Both the position numbers and the translations under genes were made by a program. Shown one piece after another: positions 16,538-25,520 of a stretch of DNA of 64,000 nt. The notes under the pieces are model-generated. The model was not told where the DNA came from and searched no databases. It saw only the letters and a list, made by a program, of their open reading frames with translations. This DNA is from Pararobbsia silviterrae (lineage in GTDB: Bacteria > Pseudomonadota > Gammaproteobacteria > Burkholderiales > Burkholderiaceae), in contig NZ_RBZU01000003.1 in NCBI RefSeq assembly GCF_003628125.1, forward strand, positions 248,001 through 312,000, written 5' to 3'. The first letter of the stretch is position 1. Each line of letters opens with the position of its first letter.

Positions 16538-17539
16538 CTATTTGATGATCAGCGCGCGCGTATTGCCGCGACGGCTGACCAATACGGCGGCGATCACGAC
16601 GAGCCCCTTGACGATCATCTGCGTGTATTCGGAGACGCCCATCAAATTGAGGCCGTCGTCGAGAATCGAAATGATCAGGACGCCGAGCAAGGTGCGTTGC
16701 GGGCCACCGACGCCGCCCGCCAACGATGTCCCGCCGACGACGATCGCAGCGAGGCTATTGAGCAAGAGGTCCTGACCGAGCGACGGTCCCGCCGCGCCGA
16801 GACGCGCCACCGCGAATGCGGCGCCGAGGCCCGCCAGCAAGCCCGATACGCCGAATGCCGCGATCTTGTAGGGCCGCACGGGGACGCCTGCCGTGCGCGC
16901 GATGTTTTCGCCGCCGCCGATCAGGAACATATAACGACCGAAGCGCGTGCGCGCCGAGACGACGACCGTCAACGCCCACGCGATCAGACCGAACAACGCG
17001 ATATTCGGCAAACGCGGCACCCACTGACCGATCGCGATCGCATCGAACCCGTCGAAGTTGAACTGGATCGCGCGGCCGCCGAGCAACAGCAAACCGGCGC
17101 CCGAAAACACCGACAGACTCCCGAGCGTGACGACGAACGACGGGACGCGTCCGTAGGCGTAGATCGCCCCATTGAGCACGCCGAGCAGCGCGCCCGCGAG
17201 GGCGGCCGCCGGGACCACGGCAAAGCCGAGCGGCGTGGCGTTGAGCAATTGAACGGTGGCCGCGCCGACGAGCAGCACGATCGCGCCGATCGACAGATCG
17301 ATGCTGCCCATCAACACGACGAACGTGGAACCCAGGCACACGATCAGCAGCGTGCCGGTCTGTCCGCTGAGCGCGGTCAGATTGCGCAGCGTCCAGAACG
17401 ATGACGTCGCCACCGAGAAAAAGGCGATCAACGCGAGCACGACGACGACCGGAAGCAGCCCGCTCGCATCGAAGGACACCGCGCGTAAGCCGCCGGCGCG
17501 ATTGGGCGACTTGCGGATGGGATTGACTGCAGTATTCAT
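16538..17539 (-). CDS. Ribose-type (CUT2) ABC transporter permease
   Basis: A 333-residue RbsC/AraH-family inner-membrane permease with 8-10 predicted membrane segments. Family signatures include VLMGSIDLSIGAIVLLVGAA, GVLNGAIYAYGRVPSFVVTLGSLSVFSGAGLLLLGG and the cytoplasmic coupling-loop block GRYMFLIGGGENIARTAGVPVRPYKIAAFGVSGLLAGLGAA. The closing LGGTS-equivalent reads IVVGGTSLAGGVGGPQRTLLG. It starts 12 bp after the ATPase stop, in the same operon. Confidence 0.9.
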   Translation of the reverse strand: MNTAVNPIRKSPNRAGGLRAVSFDASGLLPVVVVLALIAFFSVATSSFWTLRNLTALSGQTGTLLIVCLGSTFVVLMGSIDLSIGAIVLLVGAATVQLLNATPLGFAVVPAAALAGALLGVLNGAIYAYGRVPSFVVTLGSLSVFSGAGLLLLGGRAIQFNFDGFDAIAIGQWVPRLPNIALFGLIAWALTVVVSARTRFGRYMFLIGGGENIARTAGVPVRPYKIAAFGVSGLLAGLGAAFAVARLGAAGPSLGQDLLLNSLAAIVVGGTSLAGGVGGPQRTLLGVLIISILDDGLNLMGVSEYTQMIVKGLVVIAAVLVSRRGNTRALIIK

Positions 17540-17551
17540 CGTTGACGTTTC

Positions 17552-19162
17552 CTATGGATGCGTGTCGAGCGCGGCTTCGTCGCGCCCCTTCGGCAGCATG
17601 TGCGCGACGAGTTCGCGCTCCGTCGGCGCGGCGTCCGGGCCGATGTCGACCTCTGCGCTGATGCGCCCGCGCTGCAGGATCAGCACGCGATTGGCCAGGC
17701 CGATCAGCTCGAGCAGTTCGTCGGTGATCAGCACGATGGCGACGCCCTGATCCGTCAGATCGCGCAGCAAGCCGTAGATATCTTCTTTCGCGCCGGCATC
17801 GATGCCGCGCGTCGGGTTATCGAGCACCAGCACGCGCGGTTCGCGACAGAGCCAACGCGCCAGCACGACTTTTTGCTGGTTGCCGCCGGACAATCGGTCG
17901 GTCGTCGTATCGGGCGTCGCCGAACGGATGCGCAGCGATTCGATGTACCGCGCCGCCACGCGTCGTTCGCGTTCGATCCGCCATGCGCCCCAGCGATTCG
18001 AGAACAGATCCCGGCCGCTCGCGAGCGACACGTTCCAGGCCGTGCTCACCGACGCGATCAGCCCGTCGGTGAGCCGCTCCGCGGGCACGTAGGCGAGTCC
18101 GTGCGCGACGGCATCGACGATGTCGGGACGGCGTGCCGGCTGACCGTTGAGCGCGACCGTCCCCGCATCGGGTTCGTCGACGCCCGCGATCCCCTTGCCC
18201 AGCGCGCTCTTGCCCGAATCGAGCAGGCCGCCGATACCGACGATCTCGCCCGCGCGGACTTCGAAATCGATGTCGTGATACTCGCCCGCGAGCGTGAGTC
18301 CTTTGACGACGAGCGCGGGCGCATCGCTGTGGGCGCGCGCGCGACGGCGCGACTGAAAATAGAAATCGTCGGCGCGCTCGCGTCCGACCATCAGGCTGTG
18401 CAATTCGTTTTCGTCGGTCTGCGACGCGGCGCGCCGGCCGACGATGCGCCCGTCCTTCATGACGTAAATGACGTCGGCGATGCGCAGGACTTCAGACAAT
18501 CGGTGCGAGACGAACAGGAACGCCGCGCGCGCGCGAAGCGTCTCGATCAGCGTAAAGAACGTCTCTTCGTCGCGGCGATCGAGTGCGGAGGTGGGCTCGT
18601 CGAGCAGAATCAGCGGCGTCTCGATGCCGAGCACATGATGCGGCGCGAGGCACGCGCGCGCGATCTCGATCGATTGCCGCGCGGAAAAATCGTAGGTCGC
18701 CGTGATGCGGGTCACGTCGATATCGAGTCCCGCGTCCGCGACGATGCGCTGCGCCACATCGATCATGGCGCGGCGATCGTCGAACACGCCGAATCGGGAA
18801 AAGCGATGCGCCTGGCCCAGCACGAGGTTCGCGTAGACCGGCACGTTGAGCACGAGCGACTGCTCTTGAAACACGCGCGAGACGCCGAGTTCGGTCGCGG
18901 CGCGGTAATCGGAGGGGGCGAAGCGCGTCTGCCGCAGGCGGATCGAACCCGAATCGGGCGCGACGATGCCGCTCAGCATATTCATCAGCGTCGATTTGCC
19001 CGCCCCGTTCTCTCCGACGATGCTGACGACGCTGCCCGCCTCGATGTCGAGCGAGACGTCTTGAAGAACGGTGACCGGTCCGTAAGATTTGGAGACCGAT
19101 TCAACCCGAAGCAAGGGACTGACGGCGTCGCGCCGCTCGCGGGACTGAGCGGACACGCCCAT
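17552..19162 (-). CDS. Ribose-type ABC transporter ATPase (two nucleotide-binding domains)
   Basis: A 536-residue RbsA-like protein with two fused ATPase domains, first gene of the cassette. The N-terminal domain has a normal Walker A (GENGAGKST), a diverged signature region (FSARQSIEIARA) and Walker B with catalytic Glu (LILLDEPTSALD). The C-terminal domain has GGLLDSGKS, a canonical LSGGNQQKV signature, but Walker B reads VLVLDNPTRGID: the catalytic Glu is replaced by Asn (codon AAC). RbsA-family C-domains normally have DEPTRG here, so only one composite site may hydrolyse ATP. Strong linkage to the permease 12 bp away. Substrate inferred only from neighbours. Confidence 0.9.
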   Translation of the reverse strand: MGVSAQSRERRDAVSPLLRVESVSKSYGPVTVLQDVSLDIEAGSVVSIVGENGAGKSTLMNMLSGIVAPDSGSIRLRQTRFAPSDYRAATELGVSRVFQEQSLVLNVPVYANLVLGQAHRFSRFGVFDDRRAMIDVAQRIVADAGLDIDVTRITATYDFSARQSIEIARACLAPHHVLGIETPLILLDEPTSALDRRDEETFFTLIETLRARAAFLFVSHRLSEVLRIADVIYVMKDGRIVGRRAASQTDENELHSLMVGRERADDFYFQSRRRARAHSDAPALVVKGLTLAGEYHDIDFEVRAGEIVGIGGLLDSGKSALGKGIAGVDEPDAGTVALNGQPARRPDIVDAVAHGLAYVPAERLTDGLIASVSTAWNVSLASGRDLFSNRWGAWRIERERRVAARYIESLRIRSATPDTTTDRLSGGNQQKVVLARWLCREPRVLVLDNPTRGIDAGAKEDIYGLLRDLTDQGVAIVLITDELLELIGLANRVLILQRGRISAEVDIGPDAAPTERELVAHMLPKGRDEAALDTHP

Positions 19163-19332
19163 GGTCGTCTCATCGATGTCGTAGCAAGGACATTCATGCT
19201 ATGAGCTTCGATGCGTCCGACAAACCAATGCGTTTTGCGAAGGTTCTCAGCGGTCCGCTTTTAAGTAATCCTTGAATAGTGGAAAAGAATCGGGGCGGCC
19301 GACGTGACGCGCGTCGAAGCCGCCCTTCTCGG

Positions 19333-19956
19333 TCACCGCGCGTTCAGATCGCGCGGAAACGACTGCGCCAACGACGGCCGCTCGCTCACGTGCTTGAACC
19401 ACGCGGCGGCCTTCGGGTGTGCGGTACGCCAATCGAAATCGGCAAAGCGAAAATCCAGATACCCCAACGCGCATGCGATCGTCAGCGTGCCGATATCGAA
19501 GCGGTCGCCGAACGCGTCGACGCGCGCTTCGATTTCGTCGAGACTCGAACGCACTTTGTCGAGCTGGCCTTCGCGCCACGGCAGCCACACCATCTCGGGC
19601 GGACGCACCGTGAGTTCGTAGCGCGCGAGCAGCGCCGCATCGAGCAAGCCGTCGCCGATCGCCTGCTCCCGCAACGCGCGCCAGCGTGCCTCGCCGGGCG
19701 TCGGAAAGATGATCGAGCGCCCGTCGACGTGATCGAGATATTCGCAGATCACGCGCGAGTCGTAGAGGGGTTCATCCGAATCTGTAAAAAAGGCTGGTAC
19801 CTTTCCGGTCGGATTGAACTTGACGATATTCGCGTCGCGCCGAATCGGATGTGCCGCGCTCGTGAGCTTTTCGAGCCGATCGTCGAGACCCAGCTCGAGC
19901 GCGGTCACATGTACCTTGCGGACGAACGGCGAGGCGGGATGGTAAAAAATTTTCAT
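19333..19956 (-). CDS. Glutathione S-transferase family protein
   Basis: A 207-residue protein with an N-terminal thioredoxin-like GST domain (MKIFYHPASPFVRKVHVTALELGL, the Ser10/Pro11 region facing glutathione; FNPTGKVPAFF and LYDSRVICEYLD form the glutathione site) and a helical C-terminal domain. Its ATG overlaps the stop of the flavoprotein gene as ATGA, so it is the last member of the transporter-flavoprotein operon. In the context of a gentisate-type pathway it could be a maleylpyruvate isomerase, which is also a GST. However, the sequence lacks the zeta-class SSCxWR N-terminal motif, so a glutathione-conjugating or reducing role is equally possible. Confidence 0.85.
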   Translation of the reverse strand: MKIFYHPASPFVRKVHVTALELGLDDRLEKLTSAAHPIRRDANIVKFNPTGKVPAFFTDSDEPLYDSRVICEYLDHVDGRSIIFPTPGEARWRALREQAIGDGLLDAALLARYELTVRPPEMVWLPWREGQLDKVRSSLDEIEARVDAFGDRFDIGTLTIACALGYLDFRFADFDWRTAHPKAAAWFKHVSERPSLAQSFPRDLNAR

Positions 19957-21719
19957 TGCGTTTCGATTCCTTGCGCGGCGGGCGCTTTCGCATGGGCCGC
20001 GATCTCGCGGCCCACGATATAGCCGAAGGTCAAAGCGGGGCCGAGCGTGATCCCCGCGGCGGGGTAGTTGCCGGCCATGACCGAGTTCATGTCGTTGCCG
20101 CACGCATACAGGCCGGTTATCGGCTCGCCCGCGTCGTCGAGCACCTGTGCATTCGCGTTCGTCTGCAGCCCGAGCGCGCTGCCGATATCGCCGGGATAGA
20201 GCACCACCGCATAGAACGGCCCCGTGCTGATGGGGCCGAGACACGGGTTCGGTCCATGCGCGGGATCGCCGAGGTATTGGCTGTACGCCTGCGTGCCGCG
20301 ACCGAACTCGGCGTCGCGCCCGGTTCGCGCGCTGAGATTGGCCTTCGACACGGTCTGTTCAAGCGCGTGCGCGTCGATACCGAGTTGCTTCGCGAGGTCG
20401 GCGATCGTATTGCCGCGAATCAGATAGCCGCTGCGCAGATAGCGGCGATACGACGTCGCCCAGCCGAACCCCTGCACCGCCGGTCGTACGAGGCCGAGAC
20501 CGTATTGGCGCAGACATGCGCTGTCGCAGATCAAGTAGGCCGGCAAGGTCTGCGTGTCGTGCATCGCATTGACGAACGCGTGATACGACGCCGATTCGTT
20601 CGTGAACCGCCGCCCCTTCGCGTTGACCGCAATGACCCCGGGCTTCTGCCGATCCGTCACGAGATGGGGAAAGACGCGCGCGGAACCATCGTCGAGCTTC
20701 ATCCGCGAGACGGGCGACCAGAACGCGTTGCTCGCATTGCCGCGCGCGAGCTGCGCGCCGACGTCGAGCGCGAGCGTCATGCCGTCGCCGGTATTGCCCT
20801 CGGGCGACAGCGAGCTGTGCTGCTCGGCGTGCGGGACATGGCGCGCGCGCCATGCCGGGCTCGCGGCGAAGCCGCCCGACGCGAGGACGACGGCGTGCCG
20901 CGCGCGAATCGCCGTGTGTTTGCCATCGCGCACGACCACGATGCCCACGATCCGGTCGTCGGCGTGAATCAACTGGTGCGCCGACGTCCGCGACATCAGC
21001 GTGATGCCCGCGTCGATGGCCGACTTGAACAGACGCGCGGCAAGCGCATTGCCCAGCAAGAGCCGCGTGCCGCGCGAAAAGCGCGTGCGGTCGCGCAGAT
21101 AGCGCCAGACGAGCTTCGTGCTATGCGCGAAGCCTTCGACCGTCGTGAACGCCGCGAGCAAGCGATCGATGTCCTTGCGATTGACCATCATGCCGCCGAG
21201 CGCCATGAATTGCGGATACGGCCGCCTGACCTCGTCGAACCGGGCGCCGAGCACACGCGCATCGAACTCGGCCGGATCGAGCGTACGCCCACCCATCGAC
21301 GCGCCGTCGAGATCGGACTGGTAGTCGGGCGACAACGCGCGCGAGGTGAATCGCACGGCGGACGTATGCGCGTGCATGAACTCGACCATGCGCGGACCGT
21401 TGTCGAGATAGGCGCGCATGAGTTCGGGCCGCATGCGCGGGCCGATCGTCGCATCGAGATACCGCATGACCGATGCGCGGCTGTCGGTATGTCCGACGCC
21501 GGCCATCAGCGTGTTCTCCGGAATCCACACGGCGCCGCCCGACACGGCCGTGCTTCCGCCGAAATAGGCCGTCTTTTCGATGACCGTCACGCGCAGCCCA
21601 GCATGCGCCGCGGTCAACGCCGCCGACATGCCCCCCGCGCCCGACCCCACGACGACGACATCGCATTCGGCATCCCAGCTCCCATCCCATCCGAGATGCG
21701 TTGGCTCATCCCGCTTCAT
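19953..21719 (-). CDS. KstD-like FAD-dependent dehydrogenase (fumarate reductase flavoprotein family)
   Basis: A 588-residue flavoprotein of the 3-ketosteroid delta1-dehydrogenase/fumarate reductase family. The dinucleotide-binding motif VVVGSGAGGMSAALTAAHAG is at about residues 20-39, followed by YFGGSTAVSGGAVWIP, which is characteristic of KstD-like enzymes. The C-terminal FAD clamp reads GLYACGNDMNSVMAGNYPAAGITLGPALTFGYIVGREIA. Such enzymes introduce double bonds next to ring ketones (steroids, 4-oxocyclohexanecarboxylate). Start at 21719 overlaps the stop of the LivF-like gene as ATGA; the end overlaps the GST start. That chain of overlaps ties the enzyme to uptake of its substrate. The substrate is not identified. 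Confidence 0.88.
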   Translation of the reverse strand: MKRDEPTHLGWDGSWDAECDVVVVGSGAGGMSAALTAAHAGLRVTVIEKTAYFGGSTAVSGGAVWIPENTLMAGVGHTDSRASVMRYLDATIGPRMRPELMRAYLDNGPRMVEFMHAHTSAVRFTSRALSPDYQSDLDGASMGGRTLDPAEFDARVLGARFDEVRRPYPQFMALGGMMVNRKDIDRLLAAFTTVEGFAHSTKLVWRYLRDRTRFSRGTRLLLGNALAARLFKSAIDAGITLMSRTSAHQLIHADDRIVGIVVVRDGKHTAIRARHAVVLASGGFAASPAWRARHVPHAEQHSSLSPEGNTGDGMTLALDVGAQLARGNASNAFWSPVSRMKLDDGSARVFPHLVTDRQKPGVIAVNAKGRRFTNESASYHAFVNAMHDTQTLPAYLICDSACLRQYGLGLVRPAVQGFGWATSYRRYLRSGYLIRGNTIADLAKQLGIDAHALEQTVSKANLSARTGRDAEFGRGTQAYSQYLGDPAHGPNPCLGPISTGPFYAVVLYPGDIGSALGLQTNANAQVLDDAGEPITGLYACGNDMNSVMAGNYPAAGITLGPALTFGYIVGREIAAHAKAPAAQGIETQ

Positions 21720-22429
21720 CCGCCCACCTCCAACCAGTTGCGCCGCACTTCGGCATTCGCACGCAGTTGCGCCGGCGTGCCCTCGAATACGATCTGACCG
21801 CGACCCATGATCAAACACCGATGCGCGACACGCAGCGCGATCGTCATCTTCTGTTCGACAAGCAAGACCGTCACCCCGCGCCGGTTGATGTCCTCGATCA
21901 CGTCGACGAGGTGCGTCACGATCTTCGGCGCGAGCCCTTCGGTCGGTTCGTCGACGAGCAGCACCGACGGATGACCGAGCAACGAGCGGCACAGCGTGAG
22001 CATCTGCTGTTCGCCGCCCGACAGATTGCCCGCATGGGTCTTGCGCCGCTCGCGCAGCCGCGGGAAATACGCGTACATCTGTTCGATGTCCCAGACATGT
22101 GCGCCGCGCGTCGCGGGCTGCATGCCGATCTGAAGGTTTTCCTCGACGCTCAGATCGGGAAACACGAGACGCTCTTCGGGCACGTAACCGATGCCCGCGC
22201 GCGCGATCCGGTGCGGCGCTTCGTGCGCGAGTTCGCGACCGCCGAGACGGATCGAGCCCGTGGTCGGCGGCACGAGGCCCGCGAGCGCCTTGAGCGTCGT
22301 CGAGCGCCCCGACCCGTTACGGCCGAGCAGACTCACGATCTCGCCGGCCTCGACGCGAAGATTGACGCTCTTGAGCACGTGACTCTTGTCGTAGTGCGCG
22401 TGCAGATTGCTGACCTGAAGCAGGCTCAT
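21716..22429 (-). CDS. LIV-type ABC transporter ATPase, LivF-like, with altered Walker A
   Basis: A 237-residue LivF-family ATPase. The signature LSGGEQQM, Walker B VLLVDEPTEGLAP and the switch region (LVEQ replacing a canonical His, normal for LivF) are present. The P-loop reads GRNGSGRST: the invariant Lys is Arg (codon CGC on the coding strand, positions near 22305). Lys to Arg at this position usually cripples ATP binding or hydrolysis in ABC proteins. The rest of the gene is intact and fully coupled by ATGA overlaps on both sides, so it is not an obvious pseudogene. Function may rest on the LivG-like partner site, or a sequencing error exists. Confidence 0.9.
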   Translation of the reverse strand: MSLLQVSNLHAHYDKSHVLKSVNLRVEAGEIVSLLGRNGSGRSTTLKALAGLVPPTTGSIRLGGRELAHEAPHRIARAGIGYVPEERLVFPDLSVEENLQIGMQPATRGAHVWDIEQMYAYFPRLRERRKTHAGNLSGGEQQMLTLCRSLLGHPSVLLVDEPTEGLAPKIVTHLVDVIEDINRRGVTVLLVEQKMTIALRVAHRCLIMGRGQIVFEGTPAQLRANAEVRRNWLEVGG

Positions 22430-23175
22430 TCGATTTCCTCGCCGAGATAGGCTTCCTGCACCTGCGCATTGGCTCGGATGGCTTCGGGCGCGTCCGTCGC
22501 GATGATCTGTCCGTAGACGAGCACCGAGATCCGATCGGCCAGACGGAACACGACTTCCATATCGTGTTCGATGACGAGCAGGGTCTTGCCTTGCGTCACG
22601 CGCCGGACGAGATCGACGATATAGAGCGACTCGTCGTTCGACATGCCCGCGGTCGGCTCGTCGAGCAGGATCACGTCGCCGCCCGGTCCGAGCGCCATGC
22701 CGATCTCGAGCGCGCGCTGCTCGGAATACGTGAGATTGCCCGCCAGCTTGTCGCGCAGCGGGACCAGTCGCACGAGTTCGAGCAGCTGTTCCGCGTCGGC
22801 ATTGACGGCCGACTGTCGCGACGCGAAACGCAGCAGGCCATAACGGCTGCCATGCCGCGCCATCGCGCTGATGCGCAGATTCTCGAACACGGTCATGCGC
22901 GGAAAGATCGTCGTGATCTGAAACGAGCGCGACAGGCCCTGCCGATTGATCTCGTGCGGCGCGAGGCCCGCGATCTCGCGGCCGTGAAGCCGTACGCTGC
23001 CCGCGGTCGGTTTGAGCAGACCCGAGATCAGATGGAACAACGTCGATTTGCCCGCGCCGTTCGGACCGATGACGGCATGCCGTTCGCCATCGCGAACGTC
23101 GAGCGAGAGACCGCGAATGATCTCCGAACCGCCGAAATGCTTGCGAAGCGCTTGAACCTCGAGAGCGGCGTTCAC
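22426..23175 (-). CDS. LIV-type ABC transporter ATPase, LivG-like
   Basis: A 249-residue ATPase with canonical Walker A (GPNGAGKST), a slightly diverged signature (LTYSEQRALEIGMAL) and Walker B VILLDEPTAGMS. The switch His is in LVIEHDMEVV. Translation starts at a GTG at 23175, preceded by an AAGGGGGG ribosome binding site and overlapping the permease stop as GTGA; the ORF upstream of it is the permease in another frame. The C-terminus ends with AYLGEEIE, close to the usual YLG ending of LivG. Confidence 0.92.
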   Translation of the reverse strand: MNAALEVQALRKHFGGSEIIRGLSLDVRDGERHAVIGPNGAGKSTLFHLISGLLKPTAGSVRLHGREIAGLAPHEINRQGLSRSFQITTIFPRMTVFENLRISAMARHGSRYGLLRFASRQSAVNADAEQLLELVRLVPLRDKLAGNLTYSEQRALEIGMALGPGGDVILLDEPTAGMSNDESLYIVDLVRRVTQGKTLLVIEHDMEVVFRLADRISVLVYGQIIATDAPEAIRANAQVQEAYLGEEIE

Positions 23176-24428
23176 GAATTCCCCCCTTCCTGAAGCGTCG
23201 CCAGCGCAAGTCGAGCGGGCACCGCACGCGTGATCCGATGCAAGGCCCATCCGCATGCGACGATGGCAAGCACAGGCACGACCCACACGAGCGCATGATC
23301 GGGCGCCCAGCCATGCCCGAAGATCGAGACGGGATCCCAGATGCCGTCGCGCGCGATCTTGGCCTTGTAGTCGCGCGAGAACGCGGCGCCCGCGAGTTCG
23401 CAGAGGAACACGAGACACGCGGCGATCACGATCGAGAACGCGCACATGCACGCGCGCGTGCGCAGATCGCGTCCCTCGCCGCGCGCGATCTGACGCACGT
23501 GCGTCACGACGAACCCGGCGAGCCCCGACGGCGCGTACATCATGACGGCGACGAAGACGAGCCCTTGGTAGAGCAGCCACTGGTGCGTCATTTCGGAGAC
23601 GGCATAGCCGAACACCGTCATGACCGCCGCGCCCGCCGCCGGCCCGAAGAAAAAGGCCGTGCCGCCGATAAAGCTGTAGAGCAGCACGTTCGCCGAATAG
23701 CTGAGATCGAACAGCAGATAGTTCGCGCTTTCGTTGGTCAGCGCGAGCAAGCCGCCCGCGATGCCCGAGAACATGGCCGACAACGCGAACACGACGATCT
23801 TCGTGCGATGGACGTTGTAGCCGAGAAACGCCACGCGCCGCTCGTTTTCGCGCAACGCGACCGTCAGGCGCCCGAACGCGGTCCGCGTGAACAGGAACAT
23901 CGCGAGCGCGGCCAAGGCGACCCAGACGAGCACGAGGTAATAGACCTGGATCTCCTGTCCGAACCCGATCGCCCCCCACGGCTGACGCATCGACGACACG
24001 CCCGTCTCGCCGCCGAAGAGTTCCTTGAGATTCGGCGCGATCGTATGCAGCAGTTCCGCGATGGCGAGCGTGACCATCGAGAAATAGACGCCGCTGCGCA
24101 AGGTCGCGAAATAGCCGGCCACGATGCCGACGATCAGCGCCGCCACGCCGCCCACGATGGGCATCAGCGGAGTCGGCAGCACGAGGCTGCCCTTGTCGAC
24201 CGCGTCCATCGCGTGCACCGTCGCGAAGCAGCCGATCGCGAAATACGCCGCGTGCCCGAACGACAGCATGCCGCCCTGACCGATCAGCAAACTGAACGCC
24301 AGCGCAAACAACGCCGCGATCAGCATCTGCGACATCGCGCCGACCTGGCTCGGCGCGAGCATCAGCGGAACGATCACGAGCACGGCGAGGGTCACGACCC
24401 ACGCACCGACGATTGATCGAGTGTTCAT
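23172..24428 (-). CDS. LIV-type ABC transporter permease, LivM-like
   Basis: A 418-residue inner-membrane permease of the LivM family. Multiple hydrophobic helices are visible. The family blocks include FALAFSLLIGQGGMLSFGHAAYFAIGCFA, YFATLRSGVYFSMVTLAIAELLHTI and FGRLTVALRENERRVAFLGYNVHRTKIVVFALSAMFSGIAGGLLAL (the EAA-like coupling loop). The ATG at 24428 follows a GAGGAA ribosome binding site and lies 1 bp after the LivH-like stop. It is about 60-80 residues longer than many LivM proteins; a C-terminal region with two extra hydrophobic segments accounts for this. Confidence 0.92.
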   Translation of the reverse strand: MNTRSIVGAWVVTLAVLVIVPLMLAPSQVGAMSQMLIAALFALAFSLLIGQGGMLSFGHAAYFAIGCFATVHAMDAVDKGSLVLPTPLMPIVGGVAALIVGIVAGYFATLRSGVYFSMVTLAIAELLHTIAPNLKELFGGETGVSSMRQPWGAIGFGQEIQVYYLVLVWVALAALAMFLFTRTAFGRLTVALRENERRVAFLGYNVHRTKIVVFALSAMFSGIAGGLLALTNESANYLLFDLSYSANVLLYSFIGGTAFFFGPAAGAAVMTVFGYAVSEMTHQWLLYQGLVFVAVMMYAPSGLAGFVVTHVRQIARGEGRDLRTRACMCAFSIVIAACLVFLCELAGAAFSRDYKAKIARDGIWDPVSIFGHGWAPDHALVWVVPVLAIVACGWALHRITRAVPARLALATLQEGGNS

Positions 24429-24429
24429 G

Positions 24430-25371
24430 TCAGTTCCTCGTTCCAAGCAGCCCCGCGGGTCGCAGCAACAACACGGCGAGCATCACGATGACCGGCATCG
24501 CCGCGGCGAAGGTCGAGAGGTTCAGCGTCGTCAGCGATCCGAGCGCGGCGACCTGATCGTGCAGCCCGACCCATCCCGCGATATCGGCGATCGAACAATC
24601 GATGCCCGCGGCGAACGACGTGAGCAGTCCGATCAGCAGCGACGCGATCAACGCGCCTTCGAGCGAACCGAGTCCCCCGACGACGACGACCACGAACACC
24701 GTGACGCCGAGATCGAGCGCCATGTTCGGATTCGTCGTGAACAGCGCGCCGCCGACCGCGCCCGCGAGACCCGCCATCCACGCGCCGAGACCGAAGACGC
24801 CCATGAAGACGAGCGGCACGTTGTGGCCGAGCGCGCCGACCATCTCGGGCAGACGCACGGCCGCGCGCACGACGATGCCGATCCGCGTGCGCCGCAGCAC
24901 GACGAACAACAGCACGAACAGCAGCAGCGAGACGAGACCTACGAACAGGCGATAGAACGGATAGTCGGCGCCGAAGACGGTAAACGCCGCGAAATGCAGC
25001 TGCGCGGGTTCGGTGTAGTTGACGGCATAGTCGCCGTAGAACATCTTCATGAGCTCGCCGAAGATAAACGCGAGCCCGAACGTCAGCAGCAATTCATGCG
25101 CGTGTCCGTATGCGTGCACGCGTCTGAGCATGAAACGTTCGACGAGGACGCCGATCGCGCCGACCGCGATCGGCGCGAGCACGATGGCCCCCCAGAAGCC
25201 GACGACGTGCGACAACGAATAGGCGAAATACGCGCCGAGCATATAGAACGACGCATGCGCGAAGTTGATCACGCCCATCATGCCGAAGATCAGCGTGAGC
25301 CCCGCGGACACCGCGAAGAGCAACAACCCATAGATGAGTCCGTTGAGGGCCGAGACAGTAAGGAATTCCAT
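24430..25371 (-). CDS. LIV-type ABC transporter permease, LivH-like
   Basis: A 313-residue permease with the LivH signature LIYGLLLFAVSAGLTLIFGMMGVINFAHASFYMLGAYFAY in the first 50 residues and RRTRIGIVVRAAVRLPEMVGALGHNVPLVFMGVFGLGAWMAGLAGAVGGAL as coupling loop. The ATG at 25371 was chosen because LivH proteins begin at this MEFL-type start. An in-frame ATG four codons upstream is a possible alternative. The binding protein lies 149 bp upstream. Confidence 0.92.
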   Translation of the reverse strand: MEFLTVSALNGLIYGLLLFAVSAGLTLIFGMMGVINFAHASFYMLGAYFAYSLSHVVGFWGAIVLAPIAVGAIGVLVERFMLRRVHAYGHAHELLLTFGLAFIFGELMKMFYGDYAVNYTEPAQLHFAAFTVFGADYPFYRLFVGLVSLLLFVLLFVVLRRTRIGIVVRAAVRLPEMVGALGHNVPLVFMGVFGLGAWMAGLAGAVGGALFTTNPNMALDLGVTVFVVVVVGGLGSLEGALIASLLIGLLTSFAAGIDCSIADIAGWVGLHDQVAALGSLTTLNLSTFAAAMPVIVMLAVLLLRPAGLLGTRN

Positions 25372-25520
25372 GTTGCGATCCATCCGGTTCGTGCAAGGGG
25401 GCATCGATGTCGCGCGACATGCGACGAGCGACGTCTGACGCGCACGGGACGCTGCCCGTCGTTCGTCGTCCGCGCGTCACGCGATCGATGCCGATCGGGC
25501 GGGCATCGCGCCCGCCGCGC

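Noticed and set aside
19333-19956. GST called as maleylpyruvate isomerase
   Set aside because: Context suggests it, but the zeta-class SSCxWR motif is missing, so only the GST family is claimed.
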